NCBI GenBank assembly: GCA_002951995.1
Contig: CP019797.1
Location: forward strand, 1,844,501 to 1,908,500
DNA from: Stenotrophomonas acidaminiphila
GTDB taxonomy: Bacteria > Pseudomonadota > Gammaproteobacteria > Xanthomonadales > Xanthomonadaceae
Length of the DNA stretch: 64,000 nt
Reading direction: 5' to 3'
Shown: positions 55,227 to 64,000 of the stretch, one piece after another
Numbering within the stretch: position 1 is the stretch's first letter
Layout of the letters: each line of letters opens with the position of its first letter
The notes under the pieces: generated by a model
What the model saw: only the letters and a program-made list of their open reading frames with translations
Told to the model about the DNA's origin: nothing
Database searches by the model: none
Position numbers and translations under genes: made by a program

Positions 55227-57218
55227 ATGAGCATGGACCTGCAACGTTTCCACGCCACCTTCTTCGAGGAAAGCCGCGAAGGGCTGGACGCCATGGAGGC
55301 CGGGCTGCTGGCACTGGAGGACGGGCAGCAGGATCCGGAAATCATCAATTCGGTGTTCCGCGCCGCGCATTCGATCAAGGGCGGCGCCGGCACCTTCGGC
55401 TTCGAGGCCATCGCCGGCCTGACCCACGTGCTGGAAACGCTGCTGGACGAGCTGCGCGCCGGCAAGCGTGCGCTGGAAAGCGCCGCAGTCGATGCCATGC
55501 TGTCCTCGGTGGACGTGCTGCGCGCGCTGCTGCGCGAGGCCGAACACGGCCAGGCGGCCGACCCGGCGCTGGTCGCCGCGGTCAAGGCACGCCTGGAAGC
55601 GGTGTTGTCCGGCGCGGCCGCCGCGCCGGCCGCGGCCCGCCAGGAAGCCCCCGCGACCGAGCCGGACGGCTGGCAGATCGGCTTCGTGCCGGCGCCGTCG
55701 CTGTTCATGAGCGGCAACGATCCGCTGCGCATCATCCGCGAACTGGAAACCCTGGGCACGCTGCAGGTCCAGGCGCGCATGGAGCGGCTGCCCGGCTTCG
55801 AGCAGATGGACCCGCTGGAAGCCTACATCGCCTGGGACCTGGGCCTGACCGGGCGCATCCCGCGCAGCAAGATCGAAGACACCTTCGCCTGGGTGGTGGA
55901 TGACTGCGAGCTGGACATCCAGCCGATCATCGCCCCGCCAAGCCTGGCCACGCACGCGCCGACGCCGGCGCAGGAAGTGGCCGCCGAGGTGGTCGCCGCC
56001 GCGCGCCCGGCGGCAGCCGCGGCGCCCGCCGCGGCGGGCGGCCACGAGGCCGAGAGTTCGATCCGGGTCAGCGTCGACAAGGTCGATGCGCTGATCAACC
56101 TGGTCGGCGAACTGGTGATCACCCAGGCGATGCTCAAGCAGGTGTCCGGCGGCCTGGATCCCTCGCACGCCGAACGCCTGCTGGCCGGGCTGGACCTGCT
56201 CGAACGCAATACCCGCGACCTGCAGGAAGCGGTGATCGGGGTGCGCATGCTGCCGGTGGACGCGGTGTTCCGCCGCTTCCCGCGGCTGGTGCGCGACCTG
56301 TCCTCGCGCCTGGGCAAGCAGGTGCGGCTGCGCACCATCGGCGAAGGCACCGAACTGGACAAGGGGCTGATCGAGAAGATCGCCGATCCGCTGGTGCACC
56401 TGGTGCGCAACTCGATCGACCATGGCCTGGAAATGCCCGACGTGCGCCGCCAGGCCGGCAAGGACGAGATGGGTACCATCACCCTGGCCGCCTCGCACCA
56501 GGGCGGGCACATCGTCATCGAGGTCAGCGACGACGGCCGCGGCCTGAACCGCGACAAGATCCTGGCCAAGGCCCAGGAGCGCGGGCTGGCGGTGCCCGAC
56601 AACCCGACCGACACCCAGGTCTGGGACCTGATCTTCCAGCCGGGCTTCTCCACCGCCGATGCGGTCACCGACCTGTCCGGCCGCGGCGTCGGCATGGACG
56701 TGGTCCGCCGCAACATCCAGGCGCTGGGCGGCGAAGTGCAGCTGGAAAGCCAGACCGGCGCCGGCACCCGGGTGCTGATCCGGCTGCCGCTGACCCTGGC
56801 CATCCTCGACGGCATGACCGTTTCGGTCGCCGGCGAGACGCTGATCCTGCCGCTGGCCTACGTGCTCGAGGCGCTGCAGCCCAAGGCCGAGGACATCCGC
56901 ACCATGGCCGGCGAAGGCCGGGTGCTGCGCGTGCGCGGCGAGTACCTGCCGATCCTGTCGCTGGGCCAGTACTACGGCTACCGCCAGGACAGCCACGCCG
57001 ACCCGTTGGTGGTGGTCGTCGAGGGCGACGGCCAGAAGATCGCCCTGGAAGTGGACGAACTGCTCGGCCAGCAGCAGGTCGTGGTCAAGAACATCGAGAA
57101 CAACTACCGCCGCATCGGCGGCGTCTCCGGGGCCACCATCCTCGGCGATGGGCGGGTCGCGCTGATCGTCGACGTCGGCGGGCTGGTGCGCTCGCTGCGG
57201 CTGCCGCAGGCCGCCTGA
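55227..57218 (+). CDS. cheA: Chemotaxis histidine kinase CheA, second copy
   Basis: 663 residues. P1 with phosphorylated His48 in RAAHSIKGGAGTFGFEA; a spacer and a P2-like region (~150-240: GWQIGFVPAPSLFMSGND); P3 from VDKVDALINLVGELVITQ; P4 with HLVRNSIDHGLEMPD, VSDDGRGLNRDKIL and FQPGFSTADAVTDLSGRGVG; CheW-like P5 at the end. Unlike the first CheA it has a normal P2-like part and no repeats. The operon with STAS and cheY, and two receptors soon after, suggests a second signalling pathway; no cheR, cheB or cheW for it is in the window. Confidence 0.95.
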   Translation: MSMDLQRFHATFFEESREGLDAMEAGLLALEDGQQDPEIINSVFRAAHSIKGGAGTFGFEAIAGLTHVLETLLDELRAGKRALESAAVDAMLSSVDVLRALLREAEHGQAADPALVAAVKARLEAVLSGAAAAPAAARQEAPATEPDGWQIGFVPAPSLFMSGNDPLRIIRELETLGTLQVQARMERLPGFEQMDPLEAYIAWDLGLTGRIPRSKIEDTFAWVVDDCELDIQPIIAPPSLATHAPTPAQEVAAEVVAAARPAAAAAPAAAGGHEAESSIRVSVDKVDALINLVGELVITQAMLKQVSGGLDPSHAERLLAGLDLLERNTRDLQEAVIGVRMLPVDAVFRRFPRLVRDLSSRLGKQVRLRTIGEGTELDKGLIEKIADPLVHLVRNSIDHGLEMPDVRRQAGKDEMGTITLAASHQGGHIVIEVSDDGRGLNRDKILAKAQERGLAVPDNPTDTQVWDLIFQPGFSTADAVTDLSGRGVGMDVVRRNIQALGGEVQLESQTGAGTRVLIRLPLTLAILDGMTVSVAGETLILPLAYVLEALQPKAEDIRTMAGEGRVLRVRGEYLPILSLGQYYGYRQDSHADPLVVVVEGDGQKIALEVDELLGQQQVVVKNIENNYRRIGGVSGATILGDGRVALIVDVGGLVRSLRLPQAA

Positions 57219-57240
57219 TCGGCCCACCGCGTCGCGCCAT

Positions 57241-57262
57241 GGCCTGGCATGCACGCCAGGCC
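57241..57262. terminator. Hairpin after the second cheA
   Basis: GGCCTGGC (57241-57248) pairs perfectly with GCCAGGCC (57255-57262), loop ATGCAC, 22 bases after the stop. No T-run, so its termination strength is uncertain. The rest of this 259-base gap holds nothing I recognise. Confidence 0.4.
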
Positions 57263-57477
57263 GCGCGGCGGTGCCGGGATGCTTGTGCCGGGGTGCTTCC
57301 CGCGCCGGCGCGGCACCGCCCCCCTGCCGTTGCCGCCGCATCCTGCTCCCCGCAACCCGCTCCGCCGCGCGCCGCATGGCGTACGGATACGGCTTCCCGC
57401 GCCACCCGCGGCGCGGGAAGCCCCACCGAACCCGGCCCACGCCCCGGCGTGCCGCCCCCTCGCTCCAGGACACCCGC

Positions 57478-58638
57478 ATGCATCGCCTCGCCCCGCTCGC
57501 CCTGCTCACCCTCGCCGCCCCGGCCCTTGCCGGCACGCAGGCCGACGCATGGCCCCCCCGGCTCGCCCTGGCCAACGGCACCGAGGCCACGCTCACCGGC
57601 AACTTCGCCTGGGACGTCAACCGCTTCGACGCCGATGGCGCCGCCCTCGACAACGACCAGGACTGGCGCCGCAAGGAGTTCGGCGTCGCCATCAAGCGCA
57701 AGGGCCTGTACGACTTCACCGCCTCCTACGACTTCCAGTCCGACACCTGGTTGGACGTGGCCCTGCGCCTGGAGAGCAAGGGCCTGACCGGCCGCGACCT
57801 GGGCAAGTGGCGCATCGGGCAGATGAAGCTGCCGCTGGGCTTCGAAGGCAATACCGCCACCCGCAGCGGCGCCTTCATGGAGAACGCACTGCCGACGCAG
57901 GCGTTCTACGAAGGCCGCCGTATCGGCGTGGACTGGGCGCTGGAGCGGCCGCGCTGGCTGTTCAACGCCGGCGCCTACCGCCACGACCTGCAGGGCAACA
58001 ACCGCGGCGACAGCCTCGCCGCGCGGCTGGCCTGGACCCCGCGCAAGCAGGCCTCGCACGTACTGCACCTGGGCATTTCCAGCACCCGCGAGCGTCCCGA
58101 CACCGAAACCAACGGCCTGGGCGTGGAGGTCGCGCCGAGCGTGCGCTGGCGGGCCAGGCCGGAGGCGTCGCTGACGTCGCTGCGGCTGGTCGACTCGGGC
58201 ACCCTGCGCGAGGTCGAGCGCATCGACCGCCGCGGCCTGGAGGCACTGTGGATCGAAGGCCCGTGGTCGCTGCAGGGCGAGTACCTGCAGCAGACCACCC
58301 GCCGCCACGCCCTGCCGCACTACCGGAGCGACGGCTGGTACCTGGCCGGCAGCTGGCTGCTGACCGGCGAATCGCGCACTTACAGCGGCGGCAACGTCGC
58401 CAATCCGCGCCCGGCCGGCAGGCACGGTGCCGTCGAGCTGCTGGCGCGTTACAGCCGCATCGACCTGGACGATGGCCTGATCCGTGGCGGCCGCGAACAC
58501 AACTGGACCGTGGGTGCCAACTGGTACCTGGGCAACCACCTGAAGTTCCAAGCCAACTACGTCCACGCTGACGCCCGCCGTGGCACCGCGCACTGGCAGC
58601 CCGAGGTAGTGCAGCTGCGCGCGCAGCTGCATTTCTGA
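57478..58638 (+). CDS. Outer-membrane porin of the OprO/OprP (phosphate-selective) type
   Basis: 386 residues. Signal peptide ~1-19 (LAPLALLTLAAPALA then AGTQA). The mature part alternates aromatic and polar residues as beta strands: FAWDVNRFDADGAALDNDQD, GVAIKRKGLYDFTASYDFQS, WRIGQMKLPLGFEG (a conserved block of this family), and WTVGANWYLGNHLKFQANYV. The chain ends in Phe (AQLHF), the assembly signal for outer-membrane barrels. ATG 57478 is chosen because it starts the signal peptide; the frame is open further upstream. The substrate in this organism is not known. It has no obvious link to chemotaxis other than place. Confidence 0.88.
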   Translation: MHRLAPLALLTLAAPALAGTQADAWPPRLALANGTEATLTGNFAWDVNRFDADGAALDNDQDWRRKEFGVAIKRKGLYDFTASYDFQSDTWLDVALRLESKGLTGRDLGKWRIGQMKLPLGFEGNTATRSGAFMENALPTQAFYEGRRIGVDWALERPRWLFNAGAYRHDLQGNNRGDSLAARLAWTPRKQASHVLHLGISSTRERPDTETNGLGVEVAPSVRWRARPEASLTSLRLVDSGTLREVERIDRRGLEALWIEGPWSLQGEYLQQTTRRHALPHYRSDGWYLAGSWLLTGESRTYSGGNVANPRPAGRHGAVELLARYSRIDLDDGLIRGGREHNWTVGANWYLGNHLKFQANYVHADARRGTAHWQPEVVQLRAQLHF

Positions 58639-58698
58639 GGCCACCGGCGGGCCGCCCTGCCGTTCGTCCGGAACCCGCCGCCGGCGGCTGCACGGACG

Positions 58699-58725
58699 TC
58701 AAGAAGCGGACGCCAGCGCCGATAC
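58699..58725 (+). promoter_or_regulatory. Sigma-28 promoter of chemoreceptor 1
   Basis: TCAAG (58699-58703), 14 bases, GCCGATAC (58718-58725). Good fit in sequence and spacing. It gives a leader of roughly 110 bases before the ATG at 58840. Confidence 0.8.
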
Positions 58726-58839
58726 CGCAAATGTGCACCCCGGGGTGCAGGCCTCCCGTCGCGGCCCTTCCACATTGATGACGTCATGCAGGCGCGCCGG
58801 GCCTGCCCGTCGCTGAGCCTGTCACTGGAGATATCTGCG

Positions 58840-61023
58840 ATGAAATGGTTCCAGAACCTTTCGATCACGCGGAAACTTGCCCTCGCCTTCTGCATCACCT
58901 GCATGATCACCCTGTTGATGGGGGGCTTCTCGCTGTGGCGGATGATGCTCGCCAACACCCAGATCGAGCAGATCAACAACAACTGGATGCCGGCGGTGCA
59001 GCAGCTGGGCGAGATGCGCGCGCAGCTGGGCGAATTCCGTACCTATGAGCAGGCGCAGCTCAGCTACCAGGGCAACCCCGAGCAGCTGGCCGACTACGAC
59101 AAGCGCCTGGCCGACACCCGCGGCCTGATCGAGGCCGCCGAGAAGGCCTACGACGACATCGACACCGACTACACGCCGGAAGAACTGGCGATGTACGAGA
59201 AACTCAAGCAGCACCGTGCGGCGTACTTCGCCGCGCACGAGCGCATTGCCGCGGCCATCGCCGCCGACGATTTCGACACCGCGCGGAGCATCTCCTCGGA
59301 CGAATCGCGCAAGCTGCGCCGCCTGCTGTTCGACCAGCTCAAGCAGATGTCCCAGTACAACCAGGAACAGCTGGCCCGGGATGTGGCCGCGTCCCGGCAG
59401 GCCTACCAGCGGTCGCTGATGGCGGTGGCCGCCGGCATGGCGCTGTCGCTGCTGCTGGCCGCCCTGCTGGGCTGGGCCATCATCCGCTCGATCACCCAGC
59501 CGCTGGGCGAAGCGGTGCGCGTGGCCGACGATGTCGCCGCTGGCAAGCTCGACCGCCGCATCGACGCCTCGCGCCGCGACGAAGTCGGCAAGCTGCTGTC
59601 CTCGATGCAGCGCATGCAGGCGCAGTTGCAGGCGGTGATCGCCGCGCAGCAGGAAATGGGCCGCCAGCACGACGCCGGCATCATCAGCTACCGCATGGAC
59701 CAGGCCGCGTTCCCCGGCGACTACGGGGTGATGGTCGCCGGCACCAACCAGCTGGTCGGCAACCACATCGGAGTCAAGATGCAGGTGATCGAGCTGGCCC
59801 AGCGCTATGCCGTGGGCGACCTGACCCGCGACATGCCGGCGCTGCCCGGCGAGAAGGCCGAGATCACCGAGACCATGGCCACCATCAAGCGCAACCTCAC
59901 CGCCATCAGCAGCGAGATCCGCCGCCTCAGCGGCGCCGCCGCCGCCGGCGATTTCAGCCAGCGCGGCGACGAGCAGCGCTTCGAGCATGATTTCCGGCAG
60001 ATGGTGCACAACCTCAACGCGATGATGGAGGCCACCGACCACAGCCTGGCGCAGACCTCCAGCCTGCTGCAGGCCATCGCCCGCGGCGACCTGACCGCGC
60101 GCATGCACGGCGAGTTCCAGGGCGTGTTCGCGCGGATGCGCGACGACGCCAACGCCACCGTGGCGCAGCTGACCTCGATCGTCGGCCGCATCCAGCAGGC
60201 CGCGTCCAGCATCAACCTGGCCGCCTCGGAGATCGCCACCGGCAACAACGACCTCTCCCGCCGCACCGAGCAGCAGGCCGCCAACCTGGAGGAGACCGCC
60301 GCCTCGATGGAGGAACTGACCTCCACCGTGCGCCAGAACGCCGAACACGCGCGCCAGGCCAACCAACTCGCCCAGGGCGCGGCCGGGGTCGCCTCGCAGG
60401 GCGGCCAGGTGGTCGGCCAGGTGGTCACCACCATGGCCGACATCGAGGCCTCCTCGAAGAAGATCGCCGACATCATCAGCGTGATCGACGGCATCGCCTT
60501 CCAGACCAACATCCTGGCGCTCAACGCCGCGGTGGAAGCGGCGCGGGCCGGCGAACAGGGCCGCGGCTTCGCCGTGGTCGCCTCGGAAGTGCGCACCCTG
60601 GCGCAGCGTTCGGCCGGCGCCGCCAAGGAGATCAAGGAGCTGATCGAGAATTCGGTGGACAAGGTTTCCGAAGGCTCGGCGCTGGTCCATCAGGCCGGCA
60701 GCACCATGGGCGAGATCGTGACCTCGGTGCAGCGGGTGACCGACATCATGGCCGAGATCTCGGCCGCCTCGCAGGAACAGAGCGCCGGCATCGAACAGGT
60801 CAACCAGACCGTCACCCAGATGGACGAGACCACCCAGCAGAACGCCGCGCTGGTGGAGGAAGCCACCGCCGCCGCGCGCGCGATGGAGGAGCAGGCGCAC
60901 CAGCTGAGCGAGGCGGTCTCACAGTTCCGGCTGGCCGCCGCGCCGGGCACGGTGCGCGTGGCGGCGGCCGCACCCGCGGTGCGCGGCATCGGCCTGGCCG
61001 CCGCCGGCGCGCAGGCGCACTGA
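58840..61023 (+). CDS. Methyl-accepting chemotaxis protein 1
   Basis: 727 residues from ATG 58840 (GGAG nine bases upstream). Membrane helix 1 at ~12-32, a periplasmic four-helix-bundle ligand domain (~35-190, [20 protein letters not shown]), and membrane helix 2 ([19 protein letters not shown]). A HAMP domain is followed by a long cytoplasmic stretch with what look like further HAMP-like units (~265-430), then the signalling domain with the hairpin tip [20 protein letters not shown] and [20 protein letters not shown]. The C-terminus is Ala-rich and lacks a CheR-tether pentapeptide. It has its own sigma-28 promoter. Confidence 0.95.
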   Translation: MKWFQNLSITRKLALAFCITCMITLLMGGFSLWRMMLANTQIEQINNNWMPAVQQLGEMRAQLGEFRTYEQAQLSYQGNPEQLADYDKRLADTRGLIEAAEKAYDDIDTDYTPEELAMYEKLKQHRAAYFAAHERIAAAIAADDFDTARSISSDESRKLRRLLFDQLKQMSQYNQEQLARDVAASRQAYQRSLMAVAAGMALSLLLAALLGWAIIRSITQPLGEAVRVADDVAAGKLDRRIDASRRDEVGKLLSSMQRMQAQLQAVIAAQQEMGRQHDAGIISYRMDQAAFPGDYGVMVAGTNQLVGNHIGVKMQVIELAQRYAVGDLTRDMPALPGEKAEITETMATIKRNLTAISSEIRRLSGAAAAGDFSQRGDEQRFEHDFRQMVHNLNAMMEATDHSLAQTSSLLQAIARGDLTARMHGEFQGVFARMRDDANATVAQLTSIVGRIQQAASSINLAASEIATGNNDLSRRTEQQAANLEETAASMEELTSTVRQNAEHARQANQLAQGAAGVASQGGQVVGQVVTTMADIEASSKKIADIISVIDGIAFQTNILALNAAVEAARAGEQGRGFAVVASEVRTLAQRSAGAAKEIKELIENSVDKVSEGSALVHQAGSTMGEIVTSVQRVTDIMAEISAASQEQSAGIEQVNQTVTQMDETTQQNAALVEEATAAARAMEEQAHQLSEAVSQFRLAAAPGTVRVAAAAPAVRGIGLAAAGAQAH
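60121..60918 (+). repeat. Direct repeat: chemoreceptor signalling domain, copy 1 (copy 2 at 62939-63736)
   Basis: About 800 bases encoding the signalling domains of the two receptors align at a constant offset of 2818 bases with no gaps and only scattered base changes, most of them silent. Such near-identity at DNA level suggests recent duplication or gene conversion, and a risk of assembly collapse. Confidence 0.85.
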
Positions 61024-61033
61024 AGTATCCGTC

Positions 61034-61056
61034 GCGCGGTCCGCCACGGACCGCGC
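61034..61056. terminator. Hairpin after chemoreceptor 1
   Basis: GCGCGGTCCG (61034-61043), loop CCA, perfect complement at 61047-61056, ten bases after the stop. No T-run follows. Confidence 0.45.
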
Positions 61057-61103
61057 ACGGGCGTTGCCGGGCGGCGGTGATCCGACACCACCGCCCTTTC
61101 TTA

Positions 61104-61130
61104 CAAAGTCATGAGCCGGTGTCCCGATGT
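61104..61130 (+). promoter_or_regulatory. Possible sigma-28 promoter of chemoreceptor 2
   Basis: CAAAG (61104-61108), 14 bases, CCCGATGT (61123-61130). Spacing is right but both boxes have mismatches (first base of each and the GATA core read as GATG). Confidence 0.4.
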
Positions 61131-61159
61131 CCCGGGGCACCTGACCGCAGGAGAGAGCT

Positions 61160-63901
61160 GTGTCCCAACCCCGTTCCGGTTCCAGCATCGTCAGTCGCCT
61201 GATGCTGGGCGTGGCGCTGATCGCCTTGATTTCCTTTGGCGTCACCGCCGCGATCAGCTACTGGAAGAGCAGCAGCGCCCTGCTCTCGTCGTCGCAGGAC
61301 GCGATGCGCAACCTGGCCGGGCTCGAGGCACAGCGGGTTTCGGCCGGGCTCGGCGAAGCCTACGACACCGCCACCACCCTGGCCGCCACCCTGCGCCTGC
61401 AGCACCAGCAGGGCCTGCTGACCCGGCCCGCGGTGTCGGCACTGCTGCAGCAGCAGCTGCTCGCGCACCCGGAGTGGGTCGGGGTCAGCACGCTGTGGGA
61501 GCCGGACGCGTTCGACGGCGCCGATGCCGCGCACGCCAATGCCGAGGGGCACGATGCCAGCGGCCGCTTCATGAGCTACTGGGCCTGGGCGGACGGCAAG
61601 CCCGTCACCGAGGCCCTGCGCGGCTATGACGTGGCCGGCGACGGCGACTGGTACCTCAAGCCCCGCCAAAGCCGCCAGCCCACGCTGGTCGAGCCGTACA
61701 GCTACACCATCAACGGCAAGCAGGTGCTGATGACCACGCTGTCGATCCCGATCGTCGAGCAGGAGCGCTTCCTGGGCGTGGTGACCGTGGATTTCGCCCT
61801 GTCCTCGCTGCAGGAGCACCTCGCGCGGCTCACGCCCATGGGCGAAGGCCACGTCGAACTGCTGTCGCCGGCCGGCCGCGTGCTGGCCAGCCGCGACCCG
61901 GCCGGGGTCGGTACCCAGCGCCAGGACCCGGCCACCGACGCCATGCTCGCGCGCATCGCCAAGGGCGAGGTCGCCGAGGCGTTCACCCCGGATGCCGACG
62001 GCAATGTCGCGGTGTACGTGCCGATCCAGGTCGGCAAGGCCGCGCAGCACTTCGCCCTGGGCGTGATCGTCCCGCAGTCGCTGCTGACCCGGCAGGCCGA
62101 CGTGCTGCTGTACATCGTCGTCGCGGTCGGACTGCTGGCCGCGCTGGCGCTGTGCAGCGCGCTGTTCGTGCTGCTGCGGCGGCAGGTGGTGCTGCCGCTG
62201 GCCGCCGCCGCCGGCGTCGCCAACGACATCGCCCACGGCAAGCTCGACGGCCGCATCGAGGCCACGCGCCACGACGAGATCGGCACGCTGATGCGCTCCA
62301 TGCAGACCATGCAGGGCAACCTGCGCGAGCGCATCGAGCGCGACGCCGCCCTCGCCGCCGAGAACCTGCGCATCCGTTCCGCGCTGGACGACGTCACCAC
62401 CAGCGTGATGATCGCCGACGCCGACCTCACCATCATCTACGCCAACCGGCCGCTGTTCCAGATGCTAGGCAAGGCCGAGCAGGACATGCGCCGCGACCTG
62501 CCGAACTTCGACATGAAGACCCTGATCGGCAGCAACATCGACGTCTTCCACAAGCACCCCGCGCACCAGCGCAGGATGCTCGGTGAACTGCACGGCACCC
62601 ATCGCGCGCAGATCACCGTCGGCAACCACGTCATGCGCCAGATCATCAACCCGGTGACCGACGGCGACGGCAACCGCCTGGGCTACGTGGTGGAGTGGGA
62701 CGACCGCACCGTCGAGGTGCAGGTCGAGCGCGAGGTCAGCGGCATCGTCGCCGCCGCCGCCAACGGCGAGCTCTCCGGGCGCATCATGCTGGACGGCAAG
62801 AGCGGCTTCCTGCTGCAGCTGTCCGAACAGCTCAACGGCCTGCTGGATAGTTTCGCGTCCAGCGTCGGCCAGGTTTCCACCCTGCTCGGCGCACTGTCGC
62901 GCGGCGACCTCACCGCGCGCATGGAAGGCAACTACCAGGGCGTGTTCGCGCGCATCCGCGACGACGCCAACGCCACCGTGGCGCAGCTGACTTCGATCGT
63001 CGGCCGCATCCAGCAGGCCGCGGCCAGCATCAACCTGGCCGCCTCGGAGATCGCCACCGGCAACAACGACCTCTCCCGCCGCACCGAGCAGCAGGCCGCC
63101 AACCTGGAGGAAACCGCCGCCTCGATGGAGGAACTGACCTCCACCGTGCGCCAGAACGCCGAACACGCGCGCCAGGCCAACCAGCTCGCCCAGGGCGCGG
63201 CCGGCGTCGCCTCGCAGGGCGGCCAGGTGGTCGGCCAGGTGGTCACCACCATGGCCGACATCGAGGCCTCCTCGAAGAAGATCGCCGACATCATCAGCGT
63301 GATCGACGGCATCGCCTTCCAGACCAACATCCTGGCGCTCAACGCCGCGGTGGAAGCGGCCCGTGCCGGCGAACAGGGCCGCGGCTTCGCCGTGGTCGCC
63401 TCGGAAGTGCGCACCCTGGCGCAGCGCTCGGCCGGCGCCGCCAAGGAGATCAAGGAACTGATCGAGAATTCGGTGGACAAGGTTTCCGAAGGCTCGGCGC
63501 TGGTCCACCAGGCCGGCAGCACCATGGGCGAGATCGTGACCTCGGTGCAGCGGGTGACCGACATCATGGCCGAGATCTCGGCCGCCTCGCAGGAACAGAC
63601 CGCCGGCATCGAGCAGGTCAACCAGACCGTGATGCAGATGGACGAAACCACCCAGCAGAACGCCGCGCTGGTGGAGGAAGCCACCGCCGCCGCGCGTTCG
63701 ATGGAGGAACAGGCGCACCAGCTGAGCGAAGCGGTCGCCCTGTTCCACCTCGACGATGCCGCCGCCGCGCCGGCCATTGCCCCGCCGGCCCCCCGCCGCG
63801 CCGTCGCCCCGGCCCGGGCCCCGGCGCCGAAGCTGGCGCCCGCGCCGCGCGTGATCGCGCCGGCGAAGGACGCCGATGGTGGCGACTGGCAGGAGTTCTG
63901 A
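61160..63901 (+). CDS. Methyl-accepting chemotaxis protein 2 with Cache and PAS domains
   Basis: 913 residues starting at GTG 61160, supported by AGGAGAGAG just before. Membrane helix 1 ([20 protein letters not shown]), then a large periplasmic Cache-type sensor (~35-310; WGWADGKP-like region, [18 protein letters not shown]), membrane helix 2 ([20 protein letters not shown]) and a HAMP domain. A cytoplasmic PAS domain (~405-515: [30 protein letters not shown]) comes before the signalling domain, which is nearly identical to that of receptor 1. No CheR-tether pentapeptide at the end. Two sensor inputs, one outside and one inside, are likely. Confidence 0.94.
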   Translation: MSQPRSGSSIVSRLMLGVALIALISFGVTAAISYWKSSSALLSSSQDAMRNLAGLEAQRVSAGLGEAYDTATTLAATLRLQHQQGLLTRPAVSALLQQQLLAHPEWVGVSTLWEPDAFDGADAAHANAEGHDASGRFMSYWAWADGKPVTEALRGYDVAGDGDWYLKPRQSRQPTLVEPYSYTINGKQVLMTTLSIPIVEQERFLGVVTVDFALSSLQEHLARLTPMGEGHVELLSPAGRVLASRDPAGVGTQRQDPATDAMLARIAKGEVAEAFTPDADGNVAVYVPIQVGKAAQHFALGVIVPQSLLTRQADVLLYIVVAVGLLAALALCSALFVLLRRQVVLPLAAAAGVANDIAHGKLDGRIEATRHDEIGTLMRSMQTMQGNLRERIERDAALAAENLRIRSALDDVTTSVMIADADLTIIYANRPLFQMLGKAEQDMRRDLPNFDMKTLIGSNIDVFHKHPAHQRRMLGELHGTHRAQITVGNHVMRQIINPVTDGDGNRLGYVVEWDDRTVEVQVEREVSGIVAAAANGELSGRIMLDGKSGFLLQLSEQLNGLLDSFASSVGQVSTLLGALSRGDLTARMEGNYQGVFARIRDDANATVAQLTSIVGRIQQAAASINLAASEIATGNNDLSRRTEQQAANLEETAASMEELTSTVRQNAEHARQANQLAQGAAGVASQGGQVVGQVVTTMADIEASSKKIADIISVIDGIAFQTNILALNAAVEAARAGEQGRGFAVVASEVRTLAQRSAGAAKEIKELIENSVDKVSEGSALVHQAGSTMGEIVTSVQRVTDIMAEISAASQEQTAGIEQVNQTVMQMDETTQQNAALVEEATAAARSMEEQAHQLSEAVALFHLDDAAAAPAIAPPAPRRAVAPARAPAPKLAPAPRVIAPAKDADGGDWQEF
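62939..63736 (+). repeat. Direct repeat: chemoreceptor signalling domain, copy 2
   Basis: Partner of 60121-60918 at constant offset 2818 bases. The similarity fades near the C-terminal tails, which differ in sequence. Confidence 0.85.
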
Positions 63902-64000
63902 GCCGGTCCAGGCCGCGGGCTGCCGCCGGTTTCGAATGAAGCCGGCGGTCCGGCGCGGGTTTTCCGACGGACGGCAGCGGCGGCCCTCAAGAACCGCCGC

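Noticed and set aside
63902..64000. Possible start of another sigma-28 promoter (TCAAG at 63987-63991)
   Set aside because: The window ends before a -10 box could be seen, so it cannot be supported.

Overview
The window is a chromosomal flagellum-and-chemotaxis super-cluster from a very GC-rich gammaproteobacterium of the Xanthomonas/Stenotrophomonas/Lysobacter group (Lysobacteraceae). The family assignment rests on gene order: flgK-flgL-fliC-fliD-fliS-fliT, an atypical PilZ gene, a NarL-type regulator, then rpoN2-vemR-fleQ, fliE to fliR, a GGDEF-EAL gene, flhBAFG-fliA, and cheYZA-motCD-parA. An intergenic repeat typical of this family also occurs between fliP and fliQ. Nearly everything is on the + strand. 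The genus cannot be fixed from the sequence alone.

Layout. 1-7.6 kb: end of flgI, flgJ, flgK, flgL and two tandem flagellins. 7.8-10.6 kb: fliD, fliS, fliT-like, atypical PilZ. 10.7-14.9 kb: regulators (NarL-type response regulator, rpoN2, vemR, fleQ). 14.9-26.7 kb: an accessory surface-glycan block of seven genes: a glycerol-3-phosphate cytidylyltransferase-like protein, two CDP-glycerol glycerophosphotransferase-like proteins (one apparently fused to a FkbM methyltransferase), an ATP-grasp/HAD fusion, a family 2 glycosyltransferase, a DegT aminotransferase and a very large multi-module glycosyltransferase. 27.0-38.8 kb: fliE-fliR. 39.0-41.1 kb: MHYT-GGDEF-EAL protein. 41.2-47.9 kb: flhB, flhA, flhF, flhG, fliA. 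47.9-54.4 kb: cheY, cheZ, cheA, motC, motD, parA and a CheW-domain gene. 54.5-57.2 kb: STAS protein, second cheY, second cheA. 57.5-63.9 kb: porin and two large chemoreceptors.

Regulation is readable in the DNA. Seven sigma-54 sites (GG-N10-GC) precede fliD, both halves of the glycan block, fliE, fliL, fliQ and flhB. Sigma-28 sites precede the second flagellin, fliD, fliS (spacing off by one), motC, the STAS-cheY-cheA operon and the receptors. The window also encodes the factors that should read them (RpoN2 with FleQ; FliA). The glycan block therefore looks like part of the flagellar regulon and is a good candidate for a flagellin-modification system using glycerol-phosphate chemistry.

Data quality caveat. 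Eight genes (flgJ, rpoN2, glycerophosphotransferase-FkbM, the large glycosyltransferase, fliF, flhG, fliA, the CheW-domain gene) are broken by what looks like a single missing base, and rpoN2 needs a second such correction. All nine sites are at or near short runs of G or C, and several of these genes are essential for motility. This pattern points to homopolymer deletions in the assembly rather than real pseudogenes; each is annotated as one full-length gene with its shift site.
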